Of a stretch of DNA of 64,000 nucleotides, positions 20,337 through 29,145 are shown piece after piece (within the stretch, counting starts at the first letter, position 1; every line of letters starts with the position of its first letter). This DNA is from Burkholderia oklahomensis C6786 (GTDB lineage Bacteria; Pseudomonadota; Gammaproteobacteria; Burkholderiales; Burkholderiaceae): positions 2,914,001-2,978,000 of the forward strand of contig NZ_CP009555.1 of assembly GCF_000959365.1 (NCBI RefSeq), read 5' to 3'. The notes under the pieces are model-generated. The model was not told the origin of the DNA. It did not search any database and was given only the letters and a program-made list of their open reading frames with translations. The position numbers and the translations under genes are program-made.

Positions 20337-22556
20337 ATGACATCCCCCGACGCACCCGAATCCCCTTTCGAACCCAAGCCGATCCTCGCCCAACTGCCGC
20401 ACCTGCCGGGCGTCTACCGTTACTACGACACGCAAGGCGCGGTGCTGTACGTCGGCAAGGCGCGGGACCTGAAAAAGCGCGTGTCGAGTTACTTCACGAA
20501 AACGCAGCTATCGCCGCGAATCGCGATGATGGTCACGCGCATCGCGCGCATCGAGACCACGGTCACGCGCTCGGAAGCCGAGGCGCTGCTGCTCGAGAAC
20601 AACCTGATCAAGGCGCTCGCGCCGCGCTACAACATCCTGTTTCGCGACGACAAGTCGTATCCGTACCTGAAGCTGACCGGCCACACGTTTCCGAGGATGG
20701 CGTACTACCGCGGCGCGGTCGACAAGAAGAATCAGTACTTCGGGCCGTTTCCGAGCGCCTGGGCGGTGCGCGAAAGCATCCAGATCCTGCAGCGCGTGTT
20801 CCAGCTTCGCACCTGCGAGGACTCGGTGTTCAACAATCGCACGCGTCCGTGCCTGCTGCATCAGATCGGCCGGTGCTCGGCGCCGTGCGTCGGCGCGATC
20901 GGCGAAGAGGACTACGCGCGCGACGTCGACAACGCGTCGCGCTTCCTGCTCGGCCGGCAAGGCGAAGTGATGGGCGAGCTCGAGCGGAAGATGCACGCGT
21001 TCGCGGCCGAGCTGAAGTTCGAGCAGGCGGCGCTCGTGCGCAACCAGATGAGTTCGCTCGCGAAGGTGCTGCATCAGCAGGCGATCGACGTCGGCGGCGA
21101 CAGCGACGTCGACATCCTCGCCGTCGTCGCGCTGGGCGGTCGCGTGTGCGTGAATCTCGCGATGGTGCGCGGCGGGCGGCATCTCGGCGACAAGGCGTAT
21201 TTCCCGACGCACGTCGAGAGCGCGCTCGTGCTCGCCGGCGAAGCGGGCATGGAAGCGGTCACGGACGCGGGCGATGAAGCGGGCGACGAAGCGCACGCCG
21301 ATGCGGACGCGCAAGCCCGGCTCGCCGGCGAAACGGCGGGGGCCGCCGAGCGCACGGGCGGCGGCGCGGCGGCGCATGCCGGTGCGAGCGCGGACGAAAG
21401 TGTCGGCGAAGGCGTCGACAAGGGCATCGAAGGAAGCGCGGAGGCGGACATCGAAGCGGCGAGCGCCTTCGAAGCCGCTGCGCCGTCCGAAATCGACGCC
21501 GCCGCCACGACGCAGGAAGCCGAGCCCGGCGCCGCGTCGCTCGAAACCGAAGTGCTCGAAGCGTTCATCGCGCAGCACTATCTCGGCAACCGGGTGCCGC
21601 CGATTCTCGTCGTGAGTCACGCGCCCGCGAACCGCGAGCTGATCGATCTGCTCATCGAGCAGGTGGGGCACAAGGTGGCGGTCGTGCGGCAGCCGCAGGG
21701 TCAAAAGCGCGCGTGGCTCACGATGGCCGAGCAAAACGCGCGCCTCGCGCTCGCGCGGCTGTTGTCCGAGCAGGGCTCGCAGCAGGCGCGCACGCGCTCG
21801 CTCGCCGACGTGCTCGGCTACGAAAGCGACGATCTCGGGCTGCTGCGGATCGAATGCTTCGACATCAGCCACACGATGGGCGAGGCGACGCAGGCGTCGT
21901 GCGTCGTCTATCACCACCACAAGATGCAGTCGTCCGAGTATCGCCGCTACAACATCACGGGCATCACGCCCGGCGACGACTACGCGGCGATGCGCCAGGT
22001 GCTCACGCGCCGCTACGAGAAGATGGTCGAGGAGGCGGCCGCCGAAGCGTCGGCCGAAGAAGCGGCCGGCATCGACGGCAACGCGGTGCATGCGGCCGCG
22101 TCGGCCAGGGGGCTGCCGAACATCGTGCTGATCGACGGCGGCCGCGGCCAGGTCGAGATCGCGCGGCAGGTGTTCTCCGAGCTCGGGCTCGACATCTCGA
22201 TGCTCGTCGGCGTCGCGAAAGGCGAGGGGCGCAAGGTCGGGCTCGAGACGCTGATCTTCGCCGACGGCCGCGCGCCGCTCGAACTCGGCAAGGAGAGCGC
22301 CGCGCTGATGCTCGTCGCGCAGATCCGCGACGAGGCGCACCGCTTCGCGATCACCGGCATGCGTGCGAAGCGCGCGAAGACGCGCCAGACGTCGCGGCTC
22401 GAAGAGCTCGAGGGCGTCGGCGCGAAACGCCGGCAGCGGCTGCTTGCGCGCTTCGGCGGTCTGCGCGGGGTCGTCGCGGCGAGCGTCGACGAGCTCGCGA
22501 GCGTCGACGGCATCTCGCGCGCGCTCGCCGAGCAGATCTACCGACAGCTTCACTGA
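20337..22556 (+). CDS. uvrC: Excinuclease ABC subunit C
   Basis: UvrC makes both incisions around bulky DNA lesions with UvrB. The GIY-YIG nuclease domain starts at [27 protein letters not shown]. The UVR motif, the RNase H-like endonuclease domain ([21 protein letters not shown]) and the C-terminal helix-hairpin-helix ([19 protein letters not shown]) follow. The protein is 739 aa versus about 610 for E. coli. The excess is an Ala/Glu/Asp/Gly-rich insertion at about residues 295–401, between YFPTHVES and [15 protein letters not shown] chose ATG 20337; TTG 20331 is also in frame. Confidence 0.96.
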   Translation: MTSPDAPESPFEPKPILAQLPHLPGVYRYYDTQGAVLYVGKARDLKKRVSSYFTKTQLSPRIAMMVTRIARIETTVTRSEAEALLLENNLIKALAPRYNILFRDDKSYPYLKLTGHTFPRMAYYRGAVDKKNQYFGPFPSAWAVRESIQILQRVFQLRTCEDSVFNNRTRPCLLHQIGRCSAPCVGAIGEEDYARDVDNASRFLLGRQGEVMGELERKMHAFAAELKFEQAALVRNQMSSLAKVLHQQAIDVGGDSDVDILAVVALGGRVCVNLAMVRGGRHLGDKAYFPTHVESALVLAGEAGMEAVTDAGDEAGDEAHADADAQARLAGETAGAAERTGGGAAAHAGASADESVGEGVDKGIEGSAEADIEAASAFEAAAPSEIDAAATTQEAEPGAASLETEVLEAFIAQHYLGNRVPPILVVSHAPANRELIDLLIEQVGHKVAVVRQPQGQKRAWLTMAEQNARLALARLLSEQGSQQARTRSLADVLGYESDDLGLLRIECFDISHTMGEATQASCVVYHHHKMQSSEYRRYNITGITPGDDYAAMRQVLTRRYEKMVEEAAAEASAEEAAGIDGNAVHAAASARGLPNIVLIDGGRGQVEIARQVFSELGLDISMLVGVAKGEGRKVGLETLIFADGRAPLELGKESAALMLVAQIRDEAHRFAITGMRAKRAKTRQTSRLEELEGVGAKRRQRLLARFGGLRGVVAASVDELASVDGISRALAEQIYRQLH

Positions 22557-22679
22557 GCGCCGGGCCATCCGCGCCGCCCCGGCCGGCAGGCCGGGCGGCG
22601 CGGCCCGCGCCGGGCGCTTCGCTTGTGGCGGCGCGGGTGACGCGGCACAATGGCAAATCCTTCAACCGTGTCGCGTGCC

Positions 22680-23273
22680 ATGCCGTTCAACTTCCCGATT
22701 TTCCTGACGTGGGTGCGAATCGTGCTGATTCCGCTCGTCGTCGGCGTGTTCTATTTGCCGGATACGGTGCTGAGCGCCGACCATCGCAATCTGGCGGCGG
22801 CGGTGATCTTCATTCTCGCCGCGCTGACCGACTGGTTTGACGGCTATCTCGCGCGCAAATGGAACCAGACGTCGGCGTTCGGCGCGTTTCTCGATCCCGT
22901 CGCCGACAAGCTGATGGTGACGGCGGCGCTCCTGATGCTCGTGCAGCTCGCGCGCATCGACGCGGCGATCGCGCTCGTGATCGTCGGCCGCGAAATCGCG
23001 ATCTCGGCGCTGCGCGAATGGATGGCGCAGATCGGCGCGTCGAAGAGCGTCGCGGTCAATTCGCTCGGCAAGTTCAAGACCGCATGCCAGATGGTCGCGA
23101 TTCCGATGCTGCTGTACTTCGGGCGGCTGCCGTTCGGCGGCGGCGTCGCGATCGACACGCGCGTATGGGGCGAGTGGCTCATGTATCTCGCGGCCGTGCT
23201 GACGATCTGGTCGATGCTCTACTACATGAAGCTCGCGTGGCCGCAGATTCGCGAGCGCGGCGGTGCGGCGTGA
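22680..23273 (+). CDS. pgsA: CDP-diacylglycerol–glycerol-3-phosphate phosphatidyltransferase
   Basis: PgsA makes phosphatidylglycerol phosphate, the first committed step to phosphatidylglycerol and cardiolipin. The integral membrane protein has the CDP-alcohol phosphatidyltransferase motif DWFDGYLARKWNQTSAFGAFLDPVADK. The ATG at 22680 gives the usual MPFNFPIFLTWVR start and 197 aa; an in-frame ATG at 22650 would add ten residues. uvrC-pgsA followed by tRNA-Gly and tRNA-Cys is the same order as in E. coli. Confidence 0.95.
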   Translation: MPFNFPIFLTWVRIVLIPLVVGVFYLPDTVLSADHRNLAAAVIFILAALTDWFDGYLARKWNQTSAFGAFLDPVADKLMVTAALLMLVQLARIDAAIALVIVGREIAISALREWMAQIGASKSVAVNSLGKFKTACQMVAIPMLLYFGRLPFGGGVAIDTRVWGEWLMYLAAVLTIWSMLYYMKLAWPQIRERGGAA

Positions 23274-23349
23274 ACGCTTGAAACGCGCGCCCGGATCGCG
23301 CGTCGAAGCGGGCGATGACGCGATCGAAGAAAAAGGGCGCGAAAAACGC

Positions 23350-23378
23350 TTGACACATAAATTCAGTTTCACCATAAT
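23350..23378 (+). promoter_or_regulatory. Sigma-70 promoter of the tRNA operon
   Basis: A perfect TTGACA (-35, 23350–23355) and CATAAT (-10, 23373–23378) are separated by 17 bp. They lie about 50 bp before the first tRNA-Gly, in an AT-rich patch that stands out from the surroundings. Confidence 0.85.
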
Positions 23379-23430
23379 CTCGTTTCTCCACTGCACGAAG
23401 CCTGACGCAGTGCGGTGGATGAAGCAAAAC

Positions 23431-23506
23431 GCGGGAGTAGCTCAGTTGGTAGAGCGCAACCTTGCCAAGGTTGAGGTCGCGAGTTCGAGACTCGTCTCCC
23501 GCTCCA
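23431..23506 (+). tRNA. tRNA-Gly (GCC), copy 1
   Basis: This is a 76-nt cloverleaf with encoded CCA. The acceptor GCGGGAG pairs with CTCCCGC. The D-arm is AGCTCAGTTGGTAGAGC, the anticodon GCC is at 23464–23466 in a CCTTGCCAAGG arm, and the T-arm contains GTTCGAG. It is the first gene of a three-tRNA run. Confidence 0.98.
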
Positions 23507-23562
23507 GGTTTGAAAGCAGCGTTTTGCTTGACGTGTTCGGCAAACCTGCAATGCAGGACGAT

Positions 23563-23638
23563 GCGGGAGTAGCTCAGTTGGTAGAGCGCAACCTTGCCAA
23601 GGTTGAGGTCGCGAGTTCGAGACTCGTCTCCCGCTCCA
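23563..23638 (+). tRNA. tRNA-Gly (GCC), copy 2
   Basis: This gene is identical over all 76 nt to the copy 132 bp upstream, including the encoded CCA. It is followed directly by a terminator-like hairpin. The duplication raises dosage of the tRNA that reads GGC, a frequent glycine codon in this GC-rich genome. Confidence 0.98.
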
Positions 23639-23643
23639 GAACA

Positions 23644-23667
23644 AGGGGAAGCCGAGCTTCCCTTTTT
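23644..23667 (+). terminator. Terminator after tRNA-Gly
   Basis: GGGAAGC (23646–23652) and GCTTCCC (23656–23662) form a 7-bp stem with a CGA loop, followed by five T. It lies 6 bp after the second tRNA-Gly CCA. Confidence 0.85.
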
Positions 23668-23751
23668 GTTTGATGGGCCCGACGGCCTTCAATCAAAATC
23701 TGTTGATCGTTGCAAGCCGGCCGGTTTCGCGACGTTTGGCAGTCCGCTTAC

Positions 23752-23825
23752 GGCGCGATAGCAAAGCGGTTATGCAGCGGCCTGCAAAGCCGTGTAGGCC
23801 GGTTCGACTCCGGCTCGCGCCTCCA
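23752..23825 (+). tRNA. tRNA-Cys (GCA)
   Basis: This is a 74-nt cloverleaf with encoded CCA. The acceptor GGCGCGA pairs with TCGCGCC, the anticodon GCA is at 23784–23786, and the T-arm contains GTTCGAC. In E. coli the homologous run continues with tRNA-Leu; here no tRNA-Leu follows. Confidence 0.97.
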
Positions 23826-23828
23826 GAC

Positions 23829-23860
23829 AAAGCCCTGATTTATCAGGGCTTTTCTTTTTC
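23829..23860 (+). terminator. Terminator after tRNA-Cys
   Basis: AAAGCCCTGA (23829–23838) pairs perfectly with TCAGGGCTTT (23843–23852) around a TTTA loop, followed by tctttttc. It closes the tRNA transcription unit. Confidence 0.92.
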
Positions 23861-23886
23861 CATCTCCTTCATTCTTGTAACGATAG

Positions 23887-24380
23887 TCGCCTGGGGGCCA
23901 GCGCCAAGACCGCCCGAACGAGCAGGTCACCGGCAATGGCGGCAACGCGTTGCCGCGCATCAGTTCCAAGCAGGTGACAGCGGATCTGAACGACCGCGAC
24001 AAGGCCGCCTTGGCGCAGGTGCAGGATCGCGGGTTCGATAAAGTGACGAACGCCCGCCTGCTCGATGCCAGCGTGTCCGTGCTTAAAGCGATGGGCTTCT
24101 CGCCGGTGACGGCGGATGCGCAGACGGCGCTGGTGGAAGGCCGGCTTGATCGTGTGGTCGGTGAACGCTGGCGCTTGTCGGCCAAGCCCGGCCATGAGAG
24201 CGTGGCGGCACTCGCGCCGTGCGTATTGATACCTTCGGCCGTGGCGTACTGGTCTGCGCACGCGTCAACGTCACCGCTTGGGACGCCAACGGCGACGCTC
24301 GCACTATCACCGTTACCGATGGCGAACCGTATCGTCGCTTCTTTGCCCGTGTGGACGAGGCGATCGCTCAGTCGCGGTAG
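23887..24380 (+). pseudogene. Degraded foreign gene fragment(s) behind tRNA-Cys
   Basis: The segment holds two protein-like stretches in different frames. The first (frame of 23950) reads like a real protein from about 23914 to 24210 (NALPRISSKQVTADLNDRDKA near its start). The second is open from 24219 to a TAG at 24378–24380 and includes IDTFGRGVLVCARVNVTAW. Base composition looks less GC-rich than the flanks. I do not recognise either family. The location directly after a tRNA gene is typical for remnants of integrated phage or islands, but no integrase and no copy of the tRNA 3' end is visible. Alternatively, it could be two short intact genes. Confidence 0.5.
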
Positions 24381-24391
24381 CGGGTCTCCCG

Positions 24392-24416
24392 GAACCCACT
24401 CTTGGCGGGTTTTTCT
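24392..24416 (+). terminator. Hairpin with T-run closing the fragment
   Basis: An ACCCAC/GCGGGT stem with one mismatch and a short loop is followed by ttttt. It sits just after the TAG that ends the second fragment, suggesting it came with the foreign DNA. Confidence 0.45.
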
Positions 24417-24557
24417 GTGTGCTGCAGATTTGCTACAGCACGGGGCGGGAAGCTTGCGCGACAATCGCGTTCAGTTCGCATTCGCGACGCATTGCGCGCG
24501 ACGTTCGGCTTCTATCGCACGAACGGCTGTCCATTTCAACCTCGACCGGGAGTGCGC

Positions 24558-25553
24558 TTGGAGCCGATCCATTCGAATTCGCCCGCGCAGTCGGGCGGCG
24601 CATCGACATCAACGTCGACGTCGGCCACACGCCACGGCAGCCGTTTGCGCCGGATCTTTTTCGGCCATGACGGCTTGCGCGCGCCGTGGGGCGTGTTGCT
24701 GTTCACCGCGATTTTCGTTGGCGCGATCGCAGGATTCGCGTTCGTCTCGCACCGGCTGCTGCCGATGCCCGCCGACGATCAGGCGCTGCCCGTCGCAAAC
24801 GGCGCGGCCATGGAAGCCATGCAGCTCGCGTCGGTTGCGCTCGCAACCATCGTGCTCGCGTGGATCGAGCGCCGCTCGCCGTTTTCCTACGGGCTGCGAG
24901 GCCGTGCGCGTGCGTCGCGCTTCGCGGCTGGCGTCGCGTGCGGCTTCGCCGCGATTTCGGCGCTGGTGTTCGCGTTGTGGCAAGCCGGACTGCTGCGCTT
25001 CGATGCGCCGGCGATCCACGGCATCCGCGCGTGGGAATACGCGGCCGTCTGGGCCGTGATGTTCCTGATGACCGGGATCTTCGAGGAGTCGCTGCTGCGC
25101 GGCTACCTGCTCTATACGCTCGCGCGCTGGCTCGGCTTCTGGTGGGGCGCCGTGCTGCTGTCGGCGCTCTTCGGCGTGCTGCACGTGGTCAGTCCGGACG
25201 AGTCGATCATGGGGCTCGCATCGGCGATGCTGTTCGGGCTCGTCTTCTGCCTGTCGCTCTGGTACACGGGGTCGCTCTGGTGGGCGATCGGCTTTCATGC
25301 GGCGTGGGACTGGGGCGAATCGTATTTCTACGGCGCGCCGGACAGCGGCCGGCTCGTCGAAGGCGTGCGGCTGACCGCGCATCCCGTCGGCCATGCGCTG
25401 TTGAGCGGCGGGGCGGCCGGGCCCGAAGGCAGCGTGCTGGTTGTGCCGCTGCTCGTCGTTGTCGTGCTTGCGATGCGGCGATGGTGGGGGCGCGATGGGC
25501 GAGCTTCGCGGTTCGAATGGCGCAGCATCGGTGGCCGGGAGGCGCAGCGGTAG
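24558..25553 (+). CDS. CPBP-family intramembrane protease
   Basis: This is a polytopic membrane protein of 331 aa with the three motifs of the CPBP/Rce1 (ABI) family: EESLLRG (EExxxR), FGVLHV and FHAAWDW, which carry the catalytic Glu and His residues inside the membrane. About seven hydrophobic segments are visible. I chose TTG 24558 because GGGAG lies 5 bp upstream; the frame is open further upstream into the foreign fragment. The substrate is unknown. Bacterial members act in bacteriocin immunity or protein processing, but no bacteriocin gene is next to it. Confidence 0.85.
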   Translation: MEPIHSNSPAQSGGASTSTSTSATRHGSRLRRIFFGHDGLRAPWGVLLFTAIFVGAIAGFAFVSHRLLPMPADDQALPVANGAAMEAMQLASVALATIVLAWIERRSPFSYGLRGRARASRFAAGVACGFAAISALVFALWQAGLLRFDAPAIHGIRAWEYAAVWAVMFLMTGIFEESLLRGYLLYTLARWLGFWWGAVLLSALFGVLHVVSPDESIMGLASAMLFGLVFCLSLWYTGSLWWAIGFHAAWDWGESYFYGAPDSGRLVEGVRLTAHPVGHALLSGGAAGPEGSVLVVPLLVVVVLAMRRWWGRDGRASRFEWRSIGGREAQR

Positions 25554-25791
25554 ATGCGGATGGCCGGACGCGCGGAGCGTGAAGCCCGCCGTCTTCAGCC
25601 GAATCGATAGGCGTGCCGATCTTGCGCACGGTCCGCGCCGCGCTCGACCGACCGGGGTGCGGATCTGTCGACCGGCATACCTGTCGAAATTCGGCGCGGT
25701 CCCGGGCGTGCCGCCGCGCGGACAGATGAATGCGCGCCTGTGCTCGGGCGTCGATCGTGCCGCTCGGCGGCGATGCCGTCCGCTGTGCGGA

Positions 25792-25812
25792 CCGGCATCG
25801 TCCGGATGCCGG
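25792..25812 (-). terminator. Hairpin after the GAF-domain gene
   Basis: CCGGCATC (25792–25799) and GATGCCGG (25805–25812) form a perfect 8-bp stem directly after the stop codon of the minus-strand gene. There is no T-run, so a termination role is only possible. Confidence 0.35.
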
Positions 25813-25814
25813 GC

Positions 25815-26327
25815 TTACTTGTCGCGGCGCGCCGCGTTCTCCCACGCGACTTCGACGAACACTCGGCACAGCGCTTCCATGCCCTTCGCGTCGTCTTCGT
25901 CGAAGCGGCCGATCAGCGGGCTGTCGACGTCCCACACGCCGATCAACGCGCCGTCGCGCGTGACGAGCGGCACGACGATCTCCGACTGCGACGCCGAATC
26001 GCAAGCGATGTGGCCGGGAAACGCGTGCACGTCGTGCACGATCTGCGTGCTGCGCGTCTGCGCGGCCGTTCCGCACACGCCCTTGCCGAGCGGAATGCGC
26101 ACGCAGGCGGGCTTGCCCTGGAACGGGCCGACGACGAGCTCGCGGCCGTCGTAGAAATAGAAGCCGGCCCAGTTGAGGCCGTCGAGCGAGTGGTAGACGA
26201 GCGACGAGAAGTTCGCCGCATTGGCGACGACGTCGGTTTCCGTCTCGACGAGCGCGCGCGCCTGTGCGGCGAGCGTTTCGTAGAGCGCGGGCTTCGACGA
26301 CGGAAGGGCTTCGTAGAGCGCGAACAT
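25815..26327 (-). CDS. msrC: Free methionine-(R)-sulfoxide reductase (GAF domain)
   Basis: This 170-aa GAF-domain protein matches the fRMsr (YebR) family, which reduces free methionine-R-sulfoxide with thioredoxin. The three redox cysteines are present at residues 75 (KPACVRIP), 85 (GKGVCG) and 109 (HIACDS). Conserved blocks NWAGFYF and DSPLIGRFDEDD are also intact. The gene is monocistronic, separated by 141 bp from the LysR gene upstream. Confidence 0.93.
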   Translation of the reverse strand: MFALYEALPSSKPALYETLAAQARALVETETDVVANAANFSSLVYHSLDGLNWAGFYFYDGRELVVGPFQGKPACVRIPLGKGVCGTAAQTRSTQIVHDVHAFPGHIACDSASQSEIVVPLVTRDGALIGVWDVDSPLIGRFDEDDAKGMEALCRVFVEVAWENAARRDK

Positions 26328-26468
26328 GAGCGATGTGACGTGATGGTTGAACGGCGGCCGCGCGGCCGTGGCGGCTTGCGCAGTCTACGGGAATTCGGCG
26401 TCGTGCGCGGCGTGACCGCGCGCGATGCAGGTTCGAGCGCGCGTCGCATCGGATGCCCGCGTGCACGC

Positions 26469-27374
26469 CTAATCGGGCTCGAGCGCGGCGAAGCGCTGCG
26501 CGAGAAAGTCGAGCAGCGCGCGCACGGACGGCAGCAGCCCGCGGCGCGACGCGAACACCGCATGCACGATCTCGCGCCGCGGCGCCCAGCCGGGCAGCAA
26601 TTGCCGCAGCTCGCCGCGCGCGATCTGGTCGCGGACCATCATCGTCGGCAGCTGCACGACGCCGACGCCCGCAACGGCGGCCGCGCGCACCGCGAACATC
26701 CCGCGCGTGACGAGGCGCGGCCGATGGTGGATCGCCGCGTGCGCGCCGTCAGGGCCATGGAGATTCCACGCGTGCTCGTCCTGCGGCAACCCGATCGCGA
26801 GGCTCGGCAGCGCGGCGAGATCGGCGGGCACGCGCGGCACGCCGGTACGGTCGAGAAGCCGCGGGCTCGCGACGAGGCATTGTCCGCGTTCGGCGAGGAC
26901 GCGCAGCACGAGATCGCTGTCCTCGAGCGGCGGTGGCCGCACGCGCAGCGCGACGTCGATCCCTTCGCCGACGACGTCGACGCGCCGATTGGTTTCCTCG
27001 AGATGGATCTCGACGAGCGGGCATTCGGCCATGAACGCCGCGACCATGTCGCCGACGAGCGTATCGAGCAGCGCGACGGGACACGTCATCCGGACGATGC
27101 CGCGCGGCTCGGCGCGCATCAGCGCGACCGCCTCGTCGGCCGCGTCCGCCTCGACGAGCATCGCGCGGCAATGCGTGTAATAGGTCTGCCCGACGTCCGT
27201 GACCGCGAAGCGGCGCGTCGAGCGCTGGATGAGGCGCATGCCGATCCGCTCTTCGAGGAGCGCGATCCGCCGGCTGAGCTTCGACTTCGGCATGTTGAGC
27301 GCGCGCCCGGCGGGCGCGAAGCCGCCGTGGTCGACGACCTGGACGAAGTAGTAGAGATCGTTCAGATCCCGCAT
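26469..27374 (-). CDS. LysR-family transcriptional regulator
   Basis: This 301-aa protein has the LysR N-terminal winged helix-turn-helix (LNDLYYFVQVVDHGGFAPAGRALNMPKSKLSRRIALLEERIG) and an effector domain from about residue 90. It is divergently transcribed from the pirin gene with a 126-bp gap that contains an inverted repeat, the classic layout for a LysR regulator controlling its neighbour and itself. The inducer is not known; related LysR/pirin pairs respond to quinone-type or oxidative stress. Confidence 0.92.
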   Translation of the reverse strand: MRDLNDLYYFVQVVDHGGFAPAGRALNMPKSKLSRRIALLEERIGMRLIQRSTRRFAVTDVGQTYYTHCRAMLVEADAADEAVALMRAEPRGIVRMTCPVALLDTLVGDMVAAFMAECPLVEIHLEETNRRVDVVGEGIDVALRVRPPPLEDSDLVLRVLAERGQCLVASPRLLDRTGVPRVPADLAALPSLAIGLPQDEHAWNLHGPDGAHAAIHHRPRLVTRGMFAVRAAAVAGVGVVQLPTMMVRDQIARGELRQLLPGWAPRREIVHAVFASRRGLLPSVRALLDFLAQRFAALEPD

Positions 27375-27381
27375 GATCTAT

Positions 27382-27399
27382 CGTTCTCCAAATGGAACG
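27382..27399. promoter_or_regulatory. Candidate LysR operator
   Basis: CGTTC (27382–27386) and GAACG (27395–27399) form an inverted repeat with AT-richer centre. It lies in the divergent lysR/pirin gap, beside the LysR start codon. Confidence 0.4.
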
Positions 27400-27500
27400 C
27401 TGAGTGCGATTTGCTCAGACTACCGAAGTTATCGTTCCGATTCTATCTTCTATCCATCGATCGAAGCGATCGCTTCGACCACGAACGAAAGGAGAGGAAG

Positions 27501-28367
27501 ATGAAGAAAATCGTCGGCGTGTACAGCGCGCCTCGCTCGCATTGGGTCGGCGACGGCTTTCCGGCGCGGTCCCTGTTCAGCTACGACAGCCACGGCGAGC
27601 ATCTGAGCCCGTTCCTGCTGCTCGATTACGCCGGCCCCGCACGCTTCGAGCCGACGACCCGTCGGCGCGGCGTCGGCCGGCATCCGCACCGCGGGTTCGA
27701 GACGGTGACGATCGTCTATCAGGGCGAAGTCGACCATCGCGACTCGACGGGCGCGGGCGGCCACATCGGCCCGGGCGACGTCCAGTGGATGACGGCGGCG
27801 GGCGGCATCCTGCACGAGGAATTCCATTCGGAACAGTTCGCGCGCAACGGCGGCATGCTCGAGATGGTGCAGCTGTGGGTGAACCTGCCCGCGAAGGACA
27901 AGATGTCGGCGCCCGGCTATCAGACGCTGCTGAGCGACAGCATCCCGTCCGTCGAGCTGTCCGACGGCGCCGGCCGCGTGCGGGTGATCGCGGGCGAGTT
28001 CGACGGCCGTTGCGGACCGGCGCGCACGCACACGCCGCTCGACGTGTGGGACGTGCGCCTCGAGCAAGGCGGCCGCGCGCGCTTTGCCGTCGGCGAAGGC
28101 CGCACGCTCGCGCTCGTCGTGCTGCGCGGCACCGTGCTCGTGAACGGCGACGAAGTCGTGCGCGAAGCGCAGTTCGTGCAGTTCGCGCGGGACGGACGCG
28201 ACGTCGAGATCGAGGCGAACAACGACGCGACACTGCTGTGGCTGAGCGGCGAGCCGATCGATGAGCCGATCGCCGGCTACGGGCCGTTCGTGATGAATAG
28301 CGAAGCGGAGATCCGTCAGGCGGTCGACGATTTCAACAGCGGCCGCTTCGGCAAGATGGGCGCGTAA
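27501..28367 (+). CDS. Pirin family protein
   Basis: This is a bicupin of 288 aa. The metal ligands His61, His63, His105 and Glu107 lie in HPHRGFETVT and GGILHEEFH. Bacterial pirins can act as quercetin 2,3-dioxygenases or as regulatory partners; which applies here is not shown. The ATG at 27501 has a strong aggagaggaag ribosome binding site. It is divergent from the LysR gene and ends in a clear terminator. Confidence 0.94.
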   Translation: MKKIVGVYSAPRSHWVGDGFPARSLFSYDSHGEHLSPFLLLDYAGPARFEPTTRRRGVGRHPHRGFETVTIVYQGEVDHRDSTGAGGHIGPGDVQWMTAAGGILHEEFHSEQFARNGGMLEMVQLWVNLPAKDKMSAPGYQTLLSDSIPSVELSDGAGRVRVIAGEFDGRCGPARTHTPLDVWDVRLEQGGRARFAVGEGRTLALVVLRGTVLVNGDEVVREAQFVQFARDGRDVEIEANNDATLLWLSGEPIDEPIAGYGPFVMNSEAEIRQAVDDFNSGRFGKMGA

Positions 28368-28377
28368 GCGCGGCGGC

Positions 28378-28401
28378 GCCCCGCGACGAGCGGGGCTTTT
28401 T
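28378..28401 (+). terminator. Intrinsic terminator of the pirin gene
   Basis: GCCCCGC (28378–28384) and GCGGGGC (28390–28396) form a 7-bp stem with loop GACGA and five T after it. Confidence 0.88.
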
Positions 28402-28432
28402 CATGCGTGGCCGTCGCGAACGAGCGCGCCTG

Positions 28433-28473
28433 TGCGGATGCCGACGCCGATGCGCGTCGGCATTGCATCCGCA
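28433..28473. repeat. Imperfect 41-bp inverted repeat
   Basis: TGCGGATG + CCGACG pairs with CGTCGGCA + CATCCGCA around a GATG-type loop, with a 2-nt bulge. It lies between the pirin terminator and the acetyltransferase gene and could fold in RNA. Related GCATCC and CGTTCGC words recur to about 28505. Confidence 0.55.
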
Positions 28474-28584
28474 TCAGCGTTCGCATCCGTATTCGCGTTC
28501 GCGGAGCGGCCGCGAGCCCGTTCGAGGCATAATCGATCATTCCGCGCTTTGCAGCAGCGCCGCCATTCATTCGGAATTTCGATC

Positions 28585-29091
28585 ATGTCTTCATCCTCGA
28601 CCGCCGCTCCGTCCGTCAACGCCAGGGAGCCGTCGGCATCGCTCGAATGGCGCTGGAAGCCGTTCGACGCGCTGACGCCACAGGAAATCTATGCGATCCT
28701 CGCCGCGCGCAGCGACGTGTTCGTCGTCGAGCAGAATTGCGTGTACCGCGACATCGATCATGCCGATTCCGATGCGTGGCATCTCGGTGCATACGATGCG
28801 CAAGGCCGTCTCGCGTGCTATCTGCGCGTGCTGCTGCCCGACGCGGCGGACCCGGACATCCGGATCGGCCGCGTGCTGACGACGCAGCCGTTTCGCGGAA
28901 TGGGTCTTGGCAACGCGATGCTCGCGGCCGCGCTCGAGCGCATTCGCGCGCAATGGCCCGACACGCCGATCAGCCTGCACGCGCAGGCGCATTTGCAGAA
29001 GTTCTACGGCGCGTTCGGCTTCGCGCCCAGTTCGGATGTGCACGACGACGACGGCATTCCGCACGTGTGGATGCGTTCGCCCGCGCGATGA
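28585..29091 (+). CDS. ElaA-type GNAT acetyltransferase
   Basis: This 168-aa protein has the ElaA pattern: the opening LEWRWKPFDALTPQEIYAILAARSDVFVVEQNCVYRDIDHADSDAWHL and the acetyl-CoA loop QPFRGMGLGNAML. It belongs to the GNAT N-acetyltransferases, and the acceptor is unknown. The ATG at 28585 leaves about 20 non-conserved residues at the N-terminus. It is monocistronic. Confidence 0.9.
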   Translation: MSSSSTAAPSVNAREPSASLEWRWKPFDALTPQEIYAILAARSDVFVVEQNCVYRDIDHADSDAWHLGAYDAQGRLACYLRVLLPDAADPDIRIGRVLTTQPFRGMGLGNAMLAAALERIRAQWPDTPISLHAQAHLQKFYGAFGFAPSSDVHDDDGIPHVWMRSPAR

Positions 29092-29145
29092 CGGCCGCGC
29101 CGAATCCGCCGGCGCGGCATGCGGGTTCGGTGCGCATCGCGATCG

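Noticed and set aside
23431..23638. Two identical 76-bp direct repeats that might look like a CRISPR start
   Set aside because: They are two copies of tRNA-Gly with complete cloverleaf and CCA.
23810..24560. Attachment-site duplication of the tRNA-Cys 3' end
   Set aside because: I searched for a second copy of the terminal tRNA-Cys bases behind the fragment and saw none, so no att boundary is claimed.
25554..25814. A coding gene between the CPBP protease and the GAF-domain gene
   Set aside because: Open frames here are continuations or shadows of neighbours, without a plausible start or domain.
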